DNA from: Holacanthus passer
Taxonomy: Eukaryota > Chordata > Actinopteri > Pomacanthidae
Assembly (NCBI GenBank): GCA_025331565.1
Contig: JAFREQ010000011.1
Span: 11,924,001 to 11,988,000 of the forward strand
Direction of reading: 5' to 3'
DNA length: 64,000 bases
Shown here: positions 36,241 through 49,751 of the stretch, piece by piece
Layout: the number at the start of each line of letters is the position of its first letter
Numbering within the stretch: position 1 is the first letter of the stretch
Translations under genes and position numbers: made by a program
Notes under the pieces: generated by a model
Seen by the model: the letters and a program-made list of their open reading frames with translations, nothing else
What the model was told of the DNA's origin: nothing
Database searches by the model: none

Positions 36241-39200
36241 TTAAGACTTGATTATTTTATGATGAATGTAAGGTCAAGCTGTGTGTAACAAATGAAACAG
36301 GATCTTTGTATGTGTGTGTCTTTACCTGCTGCATACTGAACATTGTTTTACCACATTTTCACCGCTAGGGGGCAGAGAGGTTCCTCCTTATCAGCACATC
36401 AGCTGCAGTTTATCACTGAAACAGGGAAGTAAAGTATTAACAGTCTGGACTGACAGAAATGTTTGTGTCCTGACTATTGACTGTAGAGAGACAGTCTGCT
36501 CAGTGGCTGCCAGGAGGGAAACTGTTCACTTAAAAACCTCAGCCAGTGTGTCTTTATGTCCAGTCTGTCTCCATGGAAGATGTGTGTTGGGTTTTATCCT
36601 GTATCACTCAGCATGAAACATGAATGAGCCACTAAACTTTAAATATAAAACATCCTGTGTGATTCTCTGTTGTTCAAAGCAAACAAAAGTTATTCAAACT
36701 CAGCTTAACTTCAGTTATTTTGTTTAAAAAAAACTTATTTGTTATGAAAATTGTCATATTAAACATATTTTATTATCACACATTAGAAAGCCTGTCCTGT
36801 TTATCTTCTGTGTATTTATGATTTAGTACATATTTACTTTATAAACACAAATACTAAAATCCAAAACACAATTAGAATCATATCAATCACATCAAATATA
36901 TGCATTACTTCATGCGATACATTTTGTACATAAATCCTCCAAGCTTTACTTACCATATCCAGCTAGTCGTCCTATTTCATTTAATACTGAAATCCATTTC
37001 ATTACCTTCTATAATGTCAACACAAAGTCCTGATTTCCTCTCACATTCCCTCACATTATGATCTGCTCCTTAGATCATTTGAATGTAATTTGTTTATGAG
37101 GCGACCTTGAGTTTGTGTCCATTTTAGTTAACCCTTTTTTCTCTTGTTTTTCTCACATTAATTACACTCCACCAACCCGAGCTGCAGCCTGAGCCGTCAT
37201 CCACATGATACCAATCTGTGTAGTCAGTGGGGTATTTGTGGACGTGTGGGCTTTTTGATTATTATTGATAATACACAAGAGTAAAATGCTGAGGCATGTA
37301 TGTAGGGCGCTCCCACGCGTAGGATTACAGCCTGCACAACAGCAGGGGGAGAGGTGGTCGTCCAGTTCTTAAAATGTGCTGCTTCATGGACAGAAAAGCT
37401 GAAAAGTTAGAAAGTCTGCTTTCTTTATCTTCCCCTATGACCCATGCGTAGACATATACGCACACCTATACATGCAAATATATGTTTCTTCAGCTTCATT
37501 TCTTTATCTGAGATTGAGGGGATTTCTACAAACTGATGAAATGCTGTTTTCTCTGCCAAGACTTCACAAGTTCACCTTTACAAATCAAAATGTATAAAAG
37601 ACAAAGAATCACATCTGAATCATTTTCGACAAAAAGAACTTAATCACCCTTTGTCTCACATTCATTTTAATTCTTTGCTCTCAATAACTTTTAATCTGCA
37701 TCCTTTTTATTCTCACTGAGTCCGACCCTGTTATTTTTTACATCAACCTTGTTGCACCAGCAAAACTTGCTAAAAAAAATGCAGTGTGCTTTGCTGCAGG
37801 GGTATTTTAAAAGGATTATGTTGTGCAAAAAAATGGGGACGGGAGCTTTGCCCTCAACCCTGTGAGTTGAACTGGCCCCTCTTTGAGAGACCATCTGGTG
37901 AAGTTCTTCTATAGGCCGTCACATGACCCCTCGCAGGCCCAACGAGGCAATCTGCCACCCAGTATTAAAATGGGTTTAAAAGGATATGTCTATAAAGATA
38001 GTATGAGGGGAAAAATTTGTCCCTGCCTTAAATCTATTTACAATATCCAGGTCAGTTGTTTGTCCTCTACAAATACAGCAACCAAAGCATTCATCCATCA
38101 GCAATGTCAACAAAATTATGCTTACATATAAAATGGTGGTAAACTTATTAAAGGGAATAATAGTTGCTGTGCATGTTCACAACAGGAAATAACCAACAGG
38201 AAGTCATTTTGAAATGACATTTTGAAAAAGATTAACACTGTTTTAGAGCATTTCAAATTCAACAAGGCTGCTGCTGTGAATTCCCTGACATATGAAACCT
38301 CGAACATGTTGCAACAGATAGGCGTTTCATCTGTTAATAACCATCAAAAACAGAATGGCAGGAAGGGTTTTTTTGTTAATGAGCTGTCAAAGGGGAAATC
38401 TGCAAAGGATTAGTGAGGGGAAAAACAGTTTTTTAATGAGTTTCTATTTTTGTGTCTCGCATTAAGGTGAACAGCATGGCCTGACCCACTGCACTCCGGC
38501 TTTCATGTGAGACAGATGCTTAGTAACAGATCTATTTGTACATGTCTGTCATCAGCCAACAAAAATACAACCAAACCTTCACCTGTTTAATATGAACCAG
38601 CATGCAATTGTTCGCGAATTATATTTGTGAAAAATGGATGCTGTCTTGTTGCTGATTTAATGACAACACTTATGCAGCAGTTTTTGATTTCAACCTGAGT
38701 AAGTGAACACATCATCTTGGAGAGTCGCCGTGTGGCGGAGCGCTGCAGTATGTCTGTTGGAGCTCGACATGACCCACTTTCTCCACTGTCTGAACACCTG
38801 CACAACACCAGCACCGCCCCACACACTGATGCACCCTGGGAAAGCAGGAGGTGCTACAGTACTGTGAGGGTGCACAGACGGGTAAAGTAGAAACCTGTGT
38901 TTTGACACATGTGAAATAAAACCAAGTTATGCATGAAATAAAGGCCTTTGTTCATCGTAGGAAAAAATATATACATTAAAAGTTCTCATACAGGTTTTTG
39001 CATGATGCTGATGAAAGAGCAAGCCTTTCTGACAAAACAGAGCATCCACCATCGATGAACTTTAACCCTCTTAGCTAAAAGAGTCATTGAATTATCAGTG
39101 CATTAAACACAGAGAGCAAATTCACACATGCAGGCTGAAAAATGTAGACATCAATTGCTTGATCTCATCCATTCACATCTGTCAAAAGTGCTCACATTCA

Positions 39201-39939
39201 CTTGCTTTCAGCAGGAATTACAGTGTAGATGTAATTATGTTTGTTCAAATGCTTGTACTAAAAATATTGGACTAGATAAGCGATACCACAGAGCCCAATG
39301 CAGGCTGAAGCTTTTTTTAGGAGCTGAGAGTGACCCAGACAGCACAAAACACAAGGGGAGAAACAGGAGGGAGGGAGAAGGGGAGGAAAGGGATGGGGAG
39401 GGAGGAATATAAATGAGACCGGAGTGAAGGAAAAGTACTGGGCGGATGTGGTGGTGCAGATGCAGAATGCATGAGCGCACGTGAGTGGAAGTGGGCGTGG
39501 GGGGAGCACAAAAGAAAGCGGGTGCTGCAAAGCAGTGGAGGAGATGATGTGAAGTTAGAGGCGACTGAAGGTGAGAGGAGTGGAAAAAGGGTGCTGACGT
39601 CAGACACCGAGGACCACGAGATACAACCAGAATCACAGAGGAGGATTCAAGCAAAGAGCCCAGAGAGATTTTTATAACAAGAGGAAGGACACTGTGCAGA
39701 GGGACTGTGGCAGGGAGCAAAATGCTGGTGATGAAAATGTGAAGTGATCAAGATAAGCTAAAAATATAAGAGGAAAAAATGTGTGCACTAACACCCAGTG
39801 TGGAAAGCTTCCTGAAGAGAAATGTTAAACCCAATAAATAATAAAAACTGTCACTGAAGCTGTGCTGGTGTTTAGCTCAGATTTATGCTGAGTTTATTAA
39901 TCATTCTGACAGTGTGGCTCTTTGTCACGCTGAAGATTT

Positions 39940-40440
39940 GTCCAGTGTAAAATCTCTACAACTCCTCGATGGGTTTGCTGTTAAATTTGGTACAGACATT
40001 CATGTTTCCCAGAGGATGAATCCCTCTGGCTTTGATGATCCCTGACATTTCCTGAAATGCCACCATGAGGTTGGCATTTGATTTGAAAAAAAATTGATTT
40101 GGGTTTCTGTGAAATGTTTCAAACACTCTAGGATAGATTGCCATAGAATTTGCTTTCATGCTCCCTTCAGGATGAATTGTAGTCACTTTGGTGATCTTCA
40201 CCCTTTTTGTCCCATTCTGTATGTTGGCTTATGACCAAATACCAGCGAACCTAATGACATTCCCATCAACCTTTTTGCTTTGTGTGCAGCATTAATTAGC
40301 AAATGTTAGCATGTTAACACTCTAAGATAGTCACCATGGTAAATATGATACTTGCTAAACATCAGCATGTTAGCATGGTTAGATTTTGCATTAATGAACT
40401 GTCCCTAAGTACAAAGGTGCTAACATGGTTGATTACATCT
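39940..40440 (+). repeat. Dispersed repeat (family D, 'gttagcatg' element)
   Basis: Contains 'acagacattcatgtttccca', 'gaggatgaatccctctggct', 'attagcaaatgttagcatgt' and 'aacatcagcatgttagcatg'. The same ordered words, inverted, appear in slc6a17 introns at about 50555-50860 and 54690-55050, and a truncated copy lies at 59260-59420. It has no coding capacity and its class is not known to me. Confidence 0.6.
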
Positions 40441-41580
40441 GGTGCTGAATGAACAATAACCAAGAACAATATTCTGTGGTTTTACCAAACCACACACTCT
40501 CCAGTTCATCACAGTGGGAGTGATGCTGAAAAGGTTTAGAAGTTAGTACAATAAATGCATGTATGAGTAAAAGGACACAGGCTAAGTGAAGGCAGAACAA
40601 AGCTGCAGCTCCTCCAGCTCAGATGGGACTGTTCGGTCATTTGCTAACCAGAGAGGGCAGCAGCGCCGCTGTGCCACCAGTCCCACAGGCCTGTGAAGCT
40701 GCAGGCTTATAATAAACCCTGGAAACATGCGAGTTTCACTGAGTGAGACACTGCTGTCCACTTAGCAGAGGCCCTTCAGCACTGCCTTCATCAAGTGCTC
40801 ACAGAGTGTTACTTTACAATCATCTCACTGTTATGCTACATGATTTCAATCCTTGTTCTTAAACTGTTTTTATAATCCTGTTCACAATGTGCTCAGGCAT
40901 GCCCTCCAGTTTAATATCAGAGATTTCTTGTTGGACATTTTCTCCAATGAGACAAGTTGACAAAAAGGTTGTGGAAGTGAAAATAGATGGTCGTCTTTAA
41001 TGCATTTCTAAAACTTGCTAAAACAAGAGGGGAAAATAGAGCTGAGGAAAGAGATGAAAAACAGTTTACAGACTGACTTATTATTTGGATTAAATAATAT
41101 TAGTCTCCATCTGTCATCTATAGGATGCCACAGAAACTTTACTCACTGTGGACCAAACTCACAGGAGAGGAAACCCAACAGGTCACACATGTGTGAGGAT
41201 GTTTGAAATGCATTTTGTTGCTCTCCAACTACAGAAAAAAAGGGATTTATGAAGGGAGGAATGCAGAACGGAGAGGACGGAGATGAGACAAAGTCTGTCA
41301 TATGATCCTGAGGTTGCCACAGCAACTGTAGTCAGCTGGAAGAAGGTGCATCGAAATCGTCAGCAAGTGGGGACCAGCTGCAGAAACAGGACGGATGGTG
41401 GACTCTGGTGTGGGCTTCAGATTAACCTAAAATAGTGTGAACAACATCCCACTGCAAACAGTCACAAACAGAGACAATAGGAGATATGACCTCTGATTCA
41501 AATGTGCTATAAAGGTCATATCTTAATTTGAGTCAAAGTGTTAAACAGGATTTTGTTAAAAGACACTTAATTATGCATCA

Positions 41581-41874
41581 TCACTTAGACCAAAACTTTA
41601 TGATGATAATGATGATAAAGAGAAACGCCAAGAAGCAAGTGAGGAAACACATCTGATTAAGACAACCGAGGAGGCAGACGTGGGGGACAAAATAAATCCA
41701 TAAGGTCAGGATGAAAAATGGCCTCTCGATGATGTCTTCCTCCCCGATCTCGGTGGTATTAAAGAGTATTCTGGCAGCTGGTGCATGATTTATGGTCCCC
41801 TGGGGGACTGTGTCTGCTGCAGTCATGTCGCGTGTCCAATGTTCAATAGAGGAAAGACCACCCGGTCCAAAGAC
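41581..41874 (-). other. Candidate terminal coding exon of an unidentified minus-strand gene
   Basis: A good acceptor (CTGCTTCATCTCCC then ATACTTCAG) opens the segment at 41874. The open frame then runs 97 residues to TGA. The first 50 residues read like a soluble or extracellular domain (FGPGGLSSIEHWTRDM, GTINHAPAARILFNTTEIGE, with an NTT sequon). The rest is strongly hydrophobic, with one or two possible membrane helices (PFFILTLWIYFVPHVCLLG, then a Phe/Ile-rich stretch ending KFWSK). Third codon positions are often C or G, unlike local non-coding DNA. The ATC-repeat end could be partly simple sequence. I do not recognise the family and no upstream exon was found. Confidence 0.3.
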
Positions 41875-41969
41875 CTGAAGTATGATCAGGGAGATGAAGC
41901 AGTTAGATATTATTAGAGAGCAGTTATGAAGAGAATAGAAGATTTCTGTCGTCTTAACAGTAAGAAGCA

Positions 41970-42405
41970 GGCAGTCACAAAAAGTAACTAAGTACATTTA
42001 CTCAAGCTTAAGTTCAACTTAAATACAACTTTGAAGCACACGTATTTTACTCGAGTATTTCCATTATCTACTTTACACTTCTACTTGACTACATTTGAGA
42101 AAGAATTGAACTTTTTACCCAACATTTTATTTTATATTACATTCATTTGACAACTGTATTTATTTTTTAGATGAGGCTGCAACACATACTATTTGATCAG
42201 ATTATGATATATACATTAAACTATTCAAATAAGACTAAAATTATCTTGGCCAACTACATGTGCAGCATTTAAAGTCCTGCTTACATGTTAATGCCTCAAT
42301 AACAATGATCTGAACATTTGAGCAGTAGAATAAATTTGTGAACTTCTGAGTATTTTATTTTAAAGTATTGCTACTTTTACTCAAGTACTTCTTACACCAT
42401 TGGTT
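41970..42405 (+). repeat. hAT-like MITE copy (family A)
   Basis: Starts near 'aaaaagtaactaagtacatt' and ends near 'tactcaagtacttcttacac' and 'cattgg', with 'ctacatttgagaaagaattg' and 'atttgacaactgta' between. It is full-length or nearly so, with decayed termini. Confidence 0.6.
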
Positions 42406-42719
42406 GAAGGTAATAATAAAAATAATAAAAAAACACATTAGCTCCTCTTCAAGTAAAAAAACATCCTTCTCGTATCTCTTTTACTGCATTATTCATTTAT
42501 TGTTCATATATTTATTATGAGTTTGATTCATTTATTATTGCTTATTCATAGTTGGTCAGTGGAGAAAGGTTTAACATCACATCACTGTGTTTTTAGGGTG
42601 ATGAAAACCTCATTGTTTTAATGACCTTTAGAATAAGACGTGCCTCTGCTCATCAAATATCCTGAGTGTTGAACGGCTTCAACTTTTTTTTATCAATTGA
42701 AGGAGGGATGACGACAGCT

Positions 42720-42909
42720 GCGTCACGTCCTCAGGTAGGAGTGGATAACCTTGACTCCTTCATGCCCCCCGCCCCTCTCCTCAGCCCCCTGCAGAGATGG
42801 GCGATGGGCTGCAGAGTCTCCGGCGAACAGGTGAGCGGCAGGTGACCGTGTGTCGGTGCCGGTGCTGAGCAGGAGTCGGTGCGTCACGGTGCGCACCGGA
42901 CCTCCACCC

Positions 42910-42941
<32 letters not shown>

Positions 42942-43074
42942 CAGGCAGAGCAGCATGTGATCCTGTGAGCTCAGCAGCATCACAGCGGCTCTGAAGCGCT
43001 GCCCGGCGGATGTGTGCATGCATCTCTGCTCTGTATCAACTCTGGATGCTGCTGATCTGTGCTGAAGACACACG
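42720..43074 (+). promoter_or_regulatory. slc6a17: slc6a17 promoter and first non-coding exon
   Basis: A GC-rich block with CRE-like TGCGTCACG words (about 42719 and 42880), a (GA)n tract at 42912-42942 and a possible split REST/NRSF half-site arrangement (GGTGCTGAG near 42861) precedes a donor (GACACACG followed by GTGAGA) that closes an untranslated exon at 43074. The matching acceptor is at 46208, giving a 3.1-kb 5' intron. The transcription start is not defined. Confidence 0.55.
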
Positions 43075-43979
43075 GTGAGACATGATTTTATTCCTGCATC
43101 CATCCACTGTGCGCGTCTTTGTCTGCAGGATGGCTCAAAGTTCACAGCTGCTGGAGAGTTTTGTTGTTGCATGTCCTAAACGCAGATTTGTGGGGGGGGT
43201 TGAGAAGTTGATTGTGATGTGTGGTAGATTTGCATCACGAGTATTTGCACCAGAGGTCAGGTAATAATCGCGTTTGACCTTGGTTGTGTTTAAAAGTCGA
43301 GTCACTCCTGATGAGCAGCAGCAGCAGCATCAGGACCAGATGTGTCACCTGCTGGATGCATGAGTGATCTGAGCTGAGGTGTTGATGAGTGAGATGCACT
43401 GACCTGCAGCTGCTCTGTGCGCTTGGTTTTTAGGATTTACAGTTGTTAGAGTTTGGGGATTTAATGTTGCTGAATGAGAATAACAAGTCAAAGGCTTCAG
43501 AGTTTCTGGTGTGAAACAGCTGATCAACCCTGAAACTGTGGTGTGTGTGCGTTCAGACTCGTAATCACAGGATCAGTAATCGATGAATGAACAAGTGAGG
43601 ACATTTAAACAGGGCTGATTGCTGAAGCTGATACCTGCAGGCTCTGCTGTTTGTCATCCTGGTGGTTACATGTTATATTGTCTCACTGCTATCTGTGCAA
43701 ATATAACTCATAGAAACACGTGAATATGCAGATTTATCAACATGAGACTATAACTCTGACTCGATGTTCATGATTTTGTGATGTGTAAACATGTGCTCAC
43801 AGTTAGAGGTGGTGCAGGCTGGAAAGTTACTGGTGTTAATGATGATTTCTTTTATGCAAAAACATGCTTTGCAACATTGAATTGCTATATTAAGAGTTCC
43901 TTAAGTGTGAGAAAGACCCTCAGCGTTATTTACAGTCATTCAGATATGTTGCTTTTGATGCATATTTGTGAAGAGTATG

Positions 43980-44260
43980 TTGGTTGGAGCTGAGACAATT
44001 AGTCCATTAATCAAGAAGTTGAGCGACGGAAAATAACTCTGCAGCTACTTTGATGAGCAATGAATCAATTCAGTGATTTTTCAAGCCACAATACAAAAAA
44101 AAACCTTATTACAGGATGTCATTTGTGAGGATTTGCTGCTTTTCTCTGTCATATGTGATAGAATATCTGTGACTATTGGTTGGATAAAAAAAGTGATAGG
44201 AAGATGTCAACATTGGCTTTAAGAATTTGTGTCAGACATTTTGAACGTTTTTTGACTTTT
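43980..44260 (+). repeat. Dispersed MITE copy (family B)
   Basis: 'gctgagacaattagtccatt', 'atcaattcagtgatttttca', 'gtgaggatttgctgcttttc' and 'gattggctttaa'-like words follow the family B order, forward orientation. It is inside the 5' UTR intron of slc6a17. Confidence 0.6.
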
Positions 44261-46208
44261 CGGTAATTGTCTTGTCTTCAGTTTTGTGTCCATAAACGTG
44301 GAGTCACATCAGATGATAAGAACTGTTTCCTAAAAAAAACTACATCATTGTTGTCCTCATACAGACTTCATATTGCACAATCTGCCGTGGATGTGACATT
44401 TGTTCAGAATAAGCCAAGTCCAAGTCATTTACTTGGTTTGAGTAGAAGTGATGTCCAGTGTGTGGCAGTGTAGAAATGCCCTGCATATATTCATGCTTTC
44501 CTTGATATGATGCACGCAGAATGTCTGAATAGGCAAGAAGGGGAATAAATAGACAAAGACCAGGCAGGTATTTGCACAGGTTATATAGTCACGGGTAATA
44601 CACTTCTTCCATTTTTAACTCAGTACTAAAAATGTAGATTTCTTCCAAGGACAAAGCCATGATGGACACAGGAGACAGATAACATTGCAGGCTCACCCAA
44701 CGGCTTTTTCCTGCCGGAGGGAAAACACTCACAGTCAGACTCTTTGCGTCGTCTGGGGTCATCTGAACTGTGTGTTTTTGGATTATTGGTTGGGTGAGTT
44801 GATGTGTTTTCATTTCTCGGTGTTGGCTGGATGGTGCAGCCTCTGATTGGAATTACGTGTCTTGTATACTGTAGGACGGGATTGAATGACAAGACAGAAA
44901 AGCAGCGCCGGGGGCTTTACGGTTAATGCACACAGGATTATGAAGACTTGTGAATGGCTGTGGATTATTGCATCATAGGCTCATCTTGACATGCACAGAG
45001 GAGGAAATCTGTTGTGGTGATGAAAAATACATAAGCAGGGGAAGCGAAATGCACATTCTGAGCCTGAATTAAGGAATTTGTGAGTGTTTGGAGCTTTCTC
45101 GTGCGATGCTCTGAGCGTGTTTGTGTGTCTTTGCTGGTAGTAAGAGAGTTTGTTTTAGGCTGATGTGAACGGTGAGTGCTGTGACGATAAAGGCTCGAGT
45201 GCATCACTGTTGTTGCATCACATTCAAGGTGCAGCATCATTTCCTTTAGCCCTCCATTTTCATGCATGCTTTGAGGACTTTGCTGACTCAATCAGTCAGT
45301 GTCAACACAGAAAATCAAAAATTGTGACATAGTCTTTATTCTTTTTTTCTCCTTTATCTTTTCCTCCTGCGTGTGAAACGGCGTTCAAATAACCCCCAAG
45401 CTTTGCAGTTTTTCATTTCAGTGCGCTGCAGATTTTTATAATGGAGAAACGATTCACTCAATAAGTGATGAGCCTACGCAGGGGCTCGTGATGTGGATCA
45501 GGAGAACACATGACGGCACTTCATCCAAAGCATCATGTTCACTTCCTCCATTACGTTTGGGTCGAACCAACCACTCCCTGAAAGAGGGGTGAGGATGGAT
45601 GTCGCTGCAAGGCTTCCGAGGATTATGGGGATTTACAGGAAAAAAAGCTTCACTAAAGTTAAGCTTTGCAGAACAGGGAAATTAAATAGAACAATTTGCA
45701 GGATTGGGAATTTTTTGGAAGCAAAAACATTGCGTGAGAGACAAAGCGCTGCGGTGGACGAGGGTTTATTTTGCTTTGTTGTGTTTTTTTCAGTGTAAAC
45801 ATGTCTGTTCAAGTTCCTGTTGACTCTTTATTGAAAGACTTTAGAGGTTAAGTGAACACATACAGTCGGTGTGACACATGGAGTCCTGTCTTCATGTTGA
45901 CATGCTTCATGGCTCTGGAGAGGCATAACCATGTGTTGCAATCCAGTGTCTTATTATGTGGCTAACGAAGCACTAAATGGACGAGTAATAGTGTCAGTGT
46001 GCAGTGTTATTTAAGGATCACAGCCAGGAAATGGAAAATTACTGTACATTAAATGATCCATGTCAAGGGCACAAGCCTGACTCTTGTATTTAAAATGGAG
46101 ACTATTTATGGGATTCTTGTCCAATCATAGAACATCATCACATTTTAATTTTGATGATGTCCTTGAAGCATAAATTTTCTCTTTGACCTTTCTGTTTTTC
46201 TGATGCAG

Positions 46209-49200
46209 GACTGAGGCCCTGACCTAACATCCCTCTTCAGAGCCTCCCTCACAGCTACATCCATCCATCTCTTCTTCACTCTCTGCCTGTATCGCTTCCT
46301 CCCTGTTCCCACCAGTCTCTGTCTCGCTCTCTCTTTCTCTCTCCACCCCCGCCCCACCCTTTCCCGACCCCGATGCCTAAGAACAGCAAGGTGACGCAGC
46401 GCGAGCAGAGCCATGAGCACGTCACGGAGTCGGTGGCCGACCTGCTCGCACACGAGGAGCCGCTCGACTACAAGAGCAGCTCCCTGAACGTCGGAGGGGC
46501 CGCGGGGAAGAAGGTCCCGCAAATAGAGGTGCCCGAAAACGATGGCCGCCCCGCCTGGAACAGCAAACTGCAGTACATCTTGGCCCAGGTGGGCTTCTCT
46601 GTGGGCCTGGGGAACGTGTGGCGCTTCCCTTACCTGTGCCAGAAGAATGGAGGAGGTGAGTTACTGGCTTTAGTCCAGGCTGCCATGTTGCACAAGGCAC
46701 AAAGAAAGAGGTCACATTTACTATCAGTGGACTCAAGTAGACATTTTCTACAGACCAGAAAGACAGGTGCACACAGACAGTGTCTCCAGCCCAGGGACAC
46801 TGAGAATAAAGAGCTGAAGTCAACACACAGAAAGCTCCAGTTTTCACTATGTATTATTTATACTAATAAACACTAATTGCATCTGAATATTTAAAAGATG
46901 GTCTCATCACATAAAAGTTCCAAAAAGCAACTTTAAGTATGTTTTCCATGAAGTGGAACATGTAATGGAAATACGAAGTAATTTAACACATATAAATTCA
47001 CATCAATACATAAAACTTTTACTAGATTTACCCAAAAGTAACAATACTACTTGGGTAAGACAGAACGTTAAAGTAAATGGTAAACCATAATTCAATATTA
47101 TCAACTTATAGTGGAATTATATTTTGATCCCATTACAATACTAAGTTTTAGTTTGAGTTATCTAAATTAATTATTCAAAAACAAATGTAATTAAACACTA
47201 ACAATTAGTTACTAAAGTTCTTGTATAAATATGTTACATGCAGCAGTTTTGAGGTTTTGCATATTTTTGCCATATTGTGTCATTTGCAAAAAACAGATAA
47301 ATGTCATTCTTCATCAGAGCAACCAGTTTGATTGATTTTCCCTGGACTGTACAATGAAAAAACATGATTTAGCATAATTAATAAAAATAAAGATATCTGT
47401 TTTTGCAAATGAACCCTTCATGTAAATATGGAGGATTGACACTGTGATATTGATTTTCAAAATACTATTTGACCCAAGTGATTTGTCTTTTAAATCTTTC
47501 AGACTCAAACACATATAAGTCAACATTTGCTCAGCTTCTTGTTTAGCTGTCCATCTTTCACTTTTAGCAGCTTAGTCACCCCTCCATCACAAACTCCATC
47601 CCACGTCCATTCAGCAGAGAAGAGCCAAGAGAGCAGCTGTATTGTGCAGAAAACAGCCAAGTCTAAATATAGCTGCACTATTGATTACTACTGCCGGCAG
47701 AGCAGGCCGGGCTCAACTGATACTCTGGTAAACAGAAGAGAGCTCGATGAAAAAAATGAATGTAACTGTATAGTGATGAGGCTTTATTTTGGTCTGGCAT
47801 GCATGTAACCGGAGGTGTAAACCTGTGTTCACTGTAGCTGAGGAACACCTATGGGTTGATAGACGTGCTGCTGCTTACGTCGCTCTCGGCCTTTAATGTT
47901 TCTGTGTTTGCTGCTTTACTGCCCTTGTCTGATTTACTGCATTGGCACAATTTATTGCCCATAGAGACGATCTACTGACACTAGACTCCCAGACCAGTCA
48001 GGTTATGTGACCTGGCACGCAGCCATTTTTCACTCTGTAATTTGCTGTCAGGCGGCCAATTACAGATACATTAAATGTCTGTGGTGTTTGGGAGTTATCG
48101 CTGTGTGGGCTTCTCTCTCGTGTCTGTTATTTCTCCTCCTCGTCACATCTTCTATCACTTCTACCTCCACTGTCACATCTTTATGCTCACAACTCCGGCG
48201 TATATTTTATCTATCAGGCTCCAGTTTAAATAACCTGTGATGGAGTGTGTGATTTGAGGATCCTGGCAAAGGCCCAAAACTTCTCACTACATTTAACCTC
48301 ACTATCCTCCCTATTCCAGCTTTCTTGATTTAGCCTTTCGCCTCCTCTCTTCTCTCCGCCTCATCACTCCTCCCACCGCCAAATGTGTCTGCCACTGTGT
48401 GTAATTCCTACTTTTGATGTATTAATAGCAGTACATGTTGGCCTGCTATAAGTCCCGGATGATGACTCACCCTTCGCGCATAAAACACCGCTGCATCCTG
48501 ATTACACCTCTCTAGATTAAGCTGCAATGGGACAAATTTAGATGTCCATCAAAAGTGAAATGAAATTGAATGAATATTTGTGAGGGGCCGAGGACGTTAC
48601 GTGTGAGAGGAGCTGGGTGCAGGAGGCAGTAACTATCTCACTGAATCACAATATCACATTTTGCAAGTGAAGCTGATGCAAAGTTTTTGAACTACTGCGC
48701 AAATGTCGCTGGTTTTAAAAGACAAATAAAAAGGAAAAAATATTATACTCACATGCTAAGACCATACCAGTATATTTATATAAAATATATACAACATACA
48801 AGGTGTAGAGAAACCTTCAATCTTTATTTATCGTTGTCACTGTGTCAAAAAGGTGCTCATATCAGAGTCCTACAGACTACAGCCTCAAAACATTAAATTT
48901 ACTATAATATACACAAACAATGGAAGTACTGATCTAAACAAAGGCTGCAGCTGAAAATCTGAAATTCCTTTTGTGTCAATTGTCAAAAGACATTAGGGAC
49001 AAAAATCTCTGTTTTCCTGTGTTGCTTTGCCAACCAAACATATTTGATCCGGACTCTTTCTGGTCTAAGTGTCTCTATTTTTGGTAAAATTGTAAAAACT
49101 GATGTCGAGTCAATAAACCACAATGTTTTCTAGGCGCGTATCTGGTTCCTTACTTCATCCTCCTCCTCATCATCGGCATCCCGCTCTTCTTCTTGGAGCT

Positions 49201-49718
49201 GGCTGTGGGTCAGAAGATCCGACGCGGGAGCATTGGGGTCTGGAACTACGTCTGTCCCAATCTGGGCGGCATCGGGATGTCCAGTCTGATGGTAGGGGGA
49301 AAATGCACTGATTTTTACTTTTTTTTTTTTCTTTAAACGATTTAATTTAAATCAGAATCATCTATCATCTCTTTAGCCTAACAACACTTCTGATAATACT
49401 TTATTTGGTGCTCTATAGCTGTTAAGCGCTCTCTGGGAGCCTCGGAAAAGCAGGTTAACAGCAGAGTGGTGGAGAGAAAAAGTGTGAGTCCTCTGATAAG
49501 AATCAGGGAGGTTGTAATGGGAGAACAGCTGTCAAACCCTGCAGTTAAACAGAAGCACATCTGCTGAATGTGCACCAGTCAAAGGATAAAAAACATGCCA
49601 CTGCTCTGTCTGTGTGATTTATGAAGTTGCCTTGTTTCTGCATGAGCAAACACTTTGAATATCTATGTATCTATAGACAGAATAATATATGTGTTTGTGT
49701 ATTCATGCATCTATCTGC

Positions 49719-49751
<33 letters not shown>

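Larger units (their letters stand above)
35560..42700. other. Intergenic region between divergent rbm15 and slc6a17
   Basis: No recognised gene. It holds family A and family D repeats, purine-rich low-complexity DNA at about 39340-39420, and one exon-like minus-strand ORF at 41581-41874. A plus-strand ORF at 39471-39677 (68 residues) followed by AATAAA near 39833 is polar low-complexity and is not called. More complex blocks near 37060-37210 and 40590-40760 could be regulatory. Confidence 0.4.

Noticed and set aside
39235..39720. 161-codon minus-strand frame rich in Ser, Pro, Leu and His
   Set aside because: It mirrors a purine-rich low-complexity plus strand, with no splice or poly(A) context. 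The opposing 68-codon plus frame is also low-complexity.
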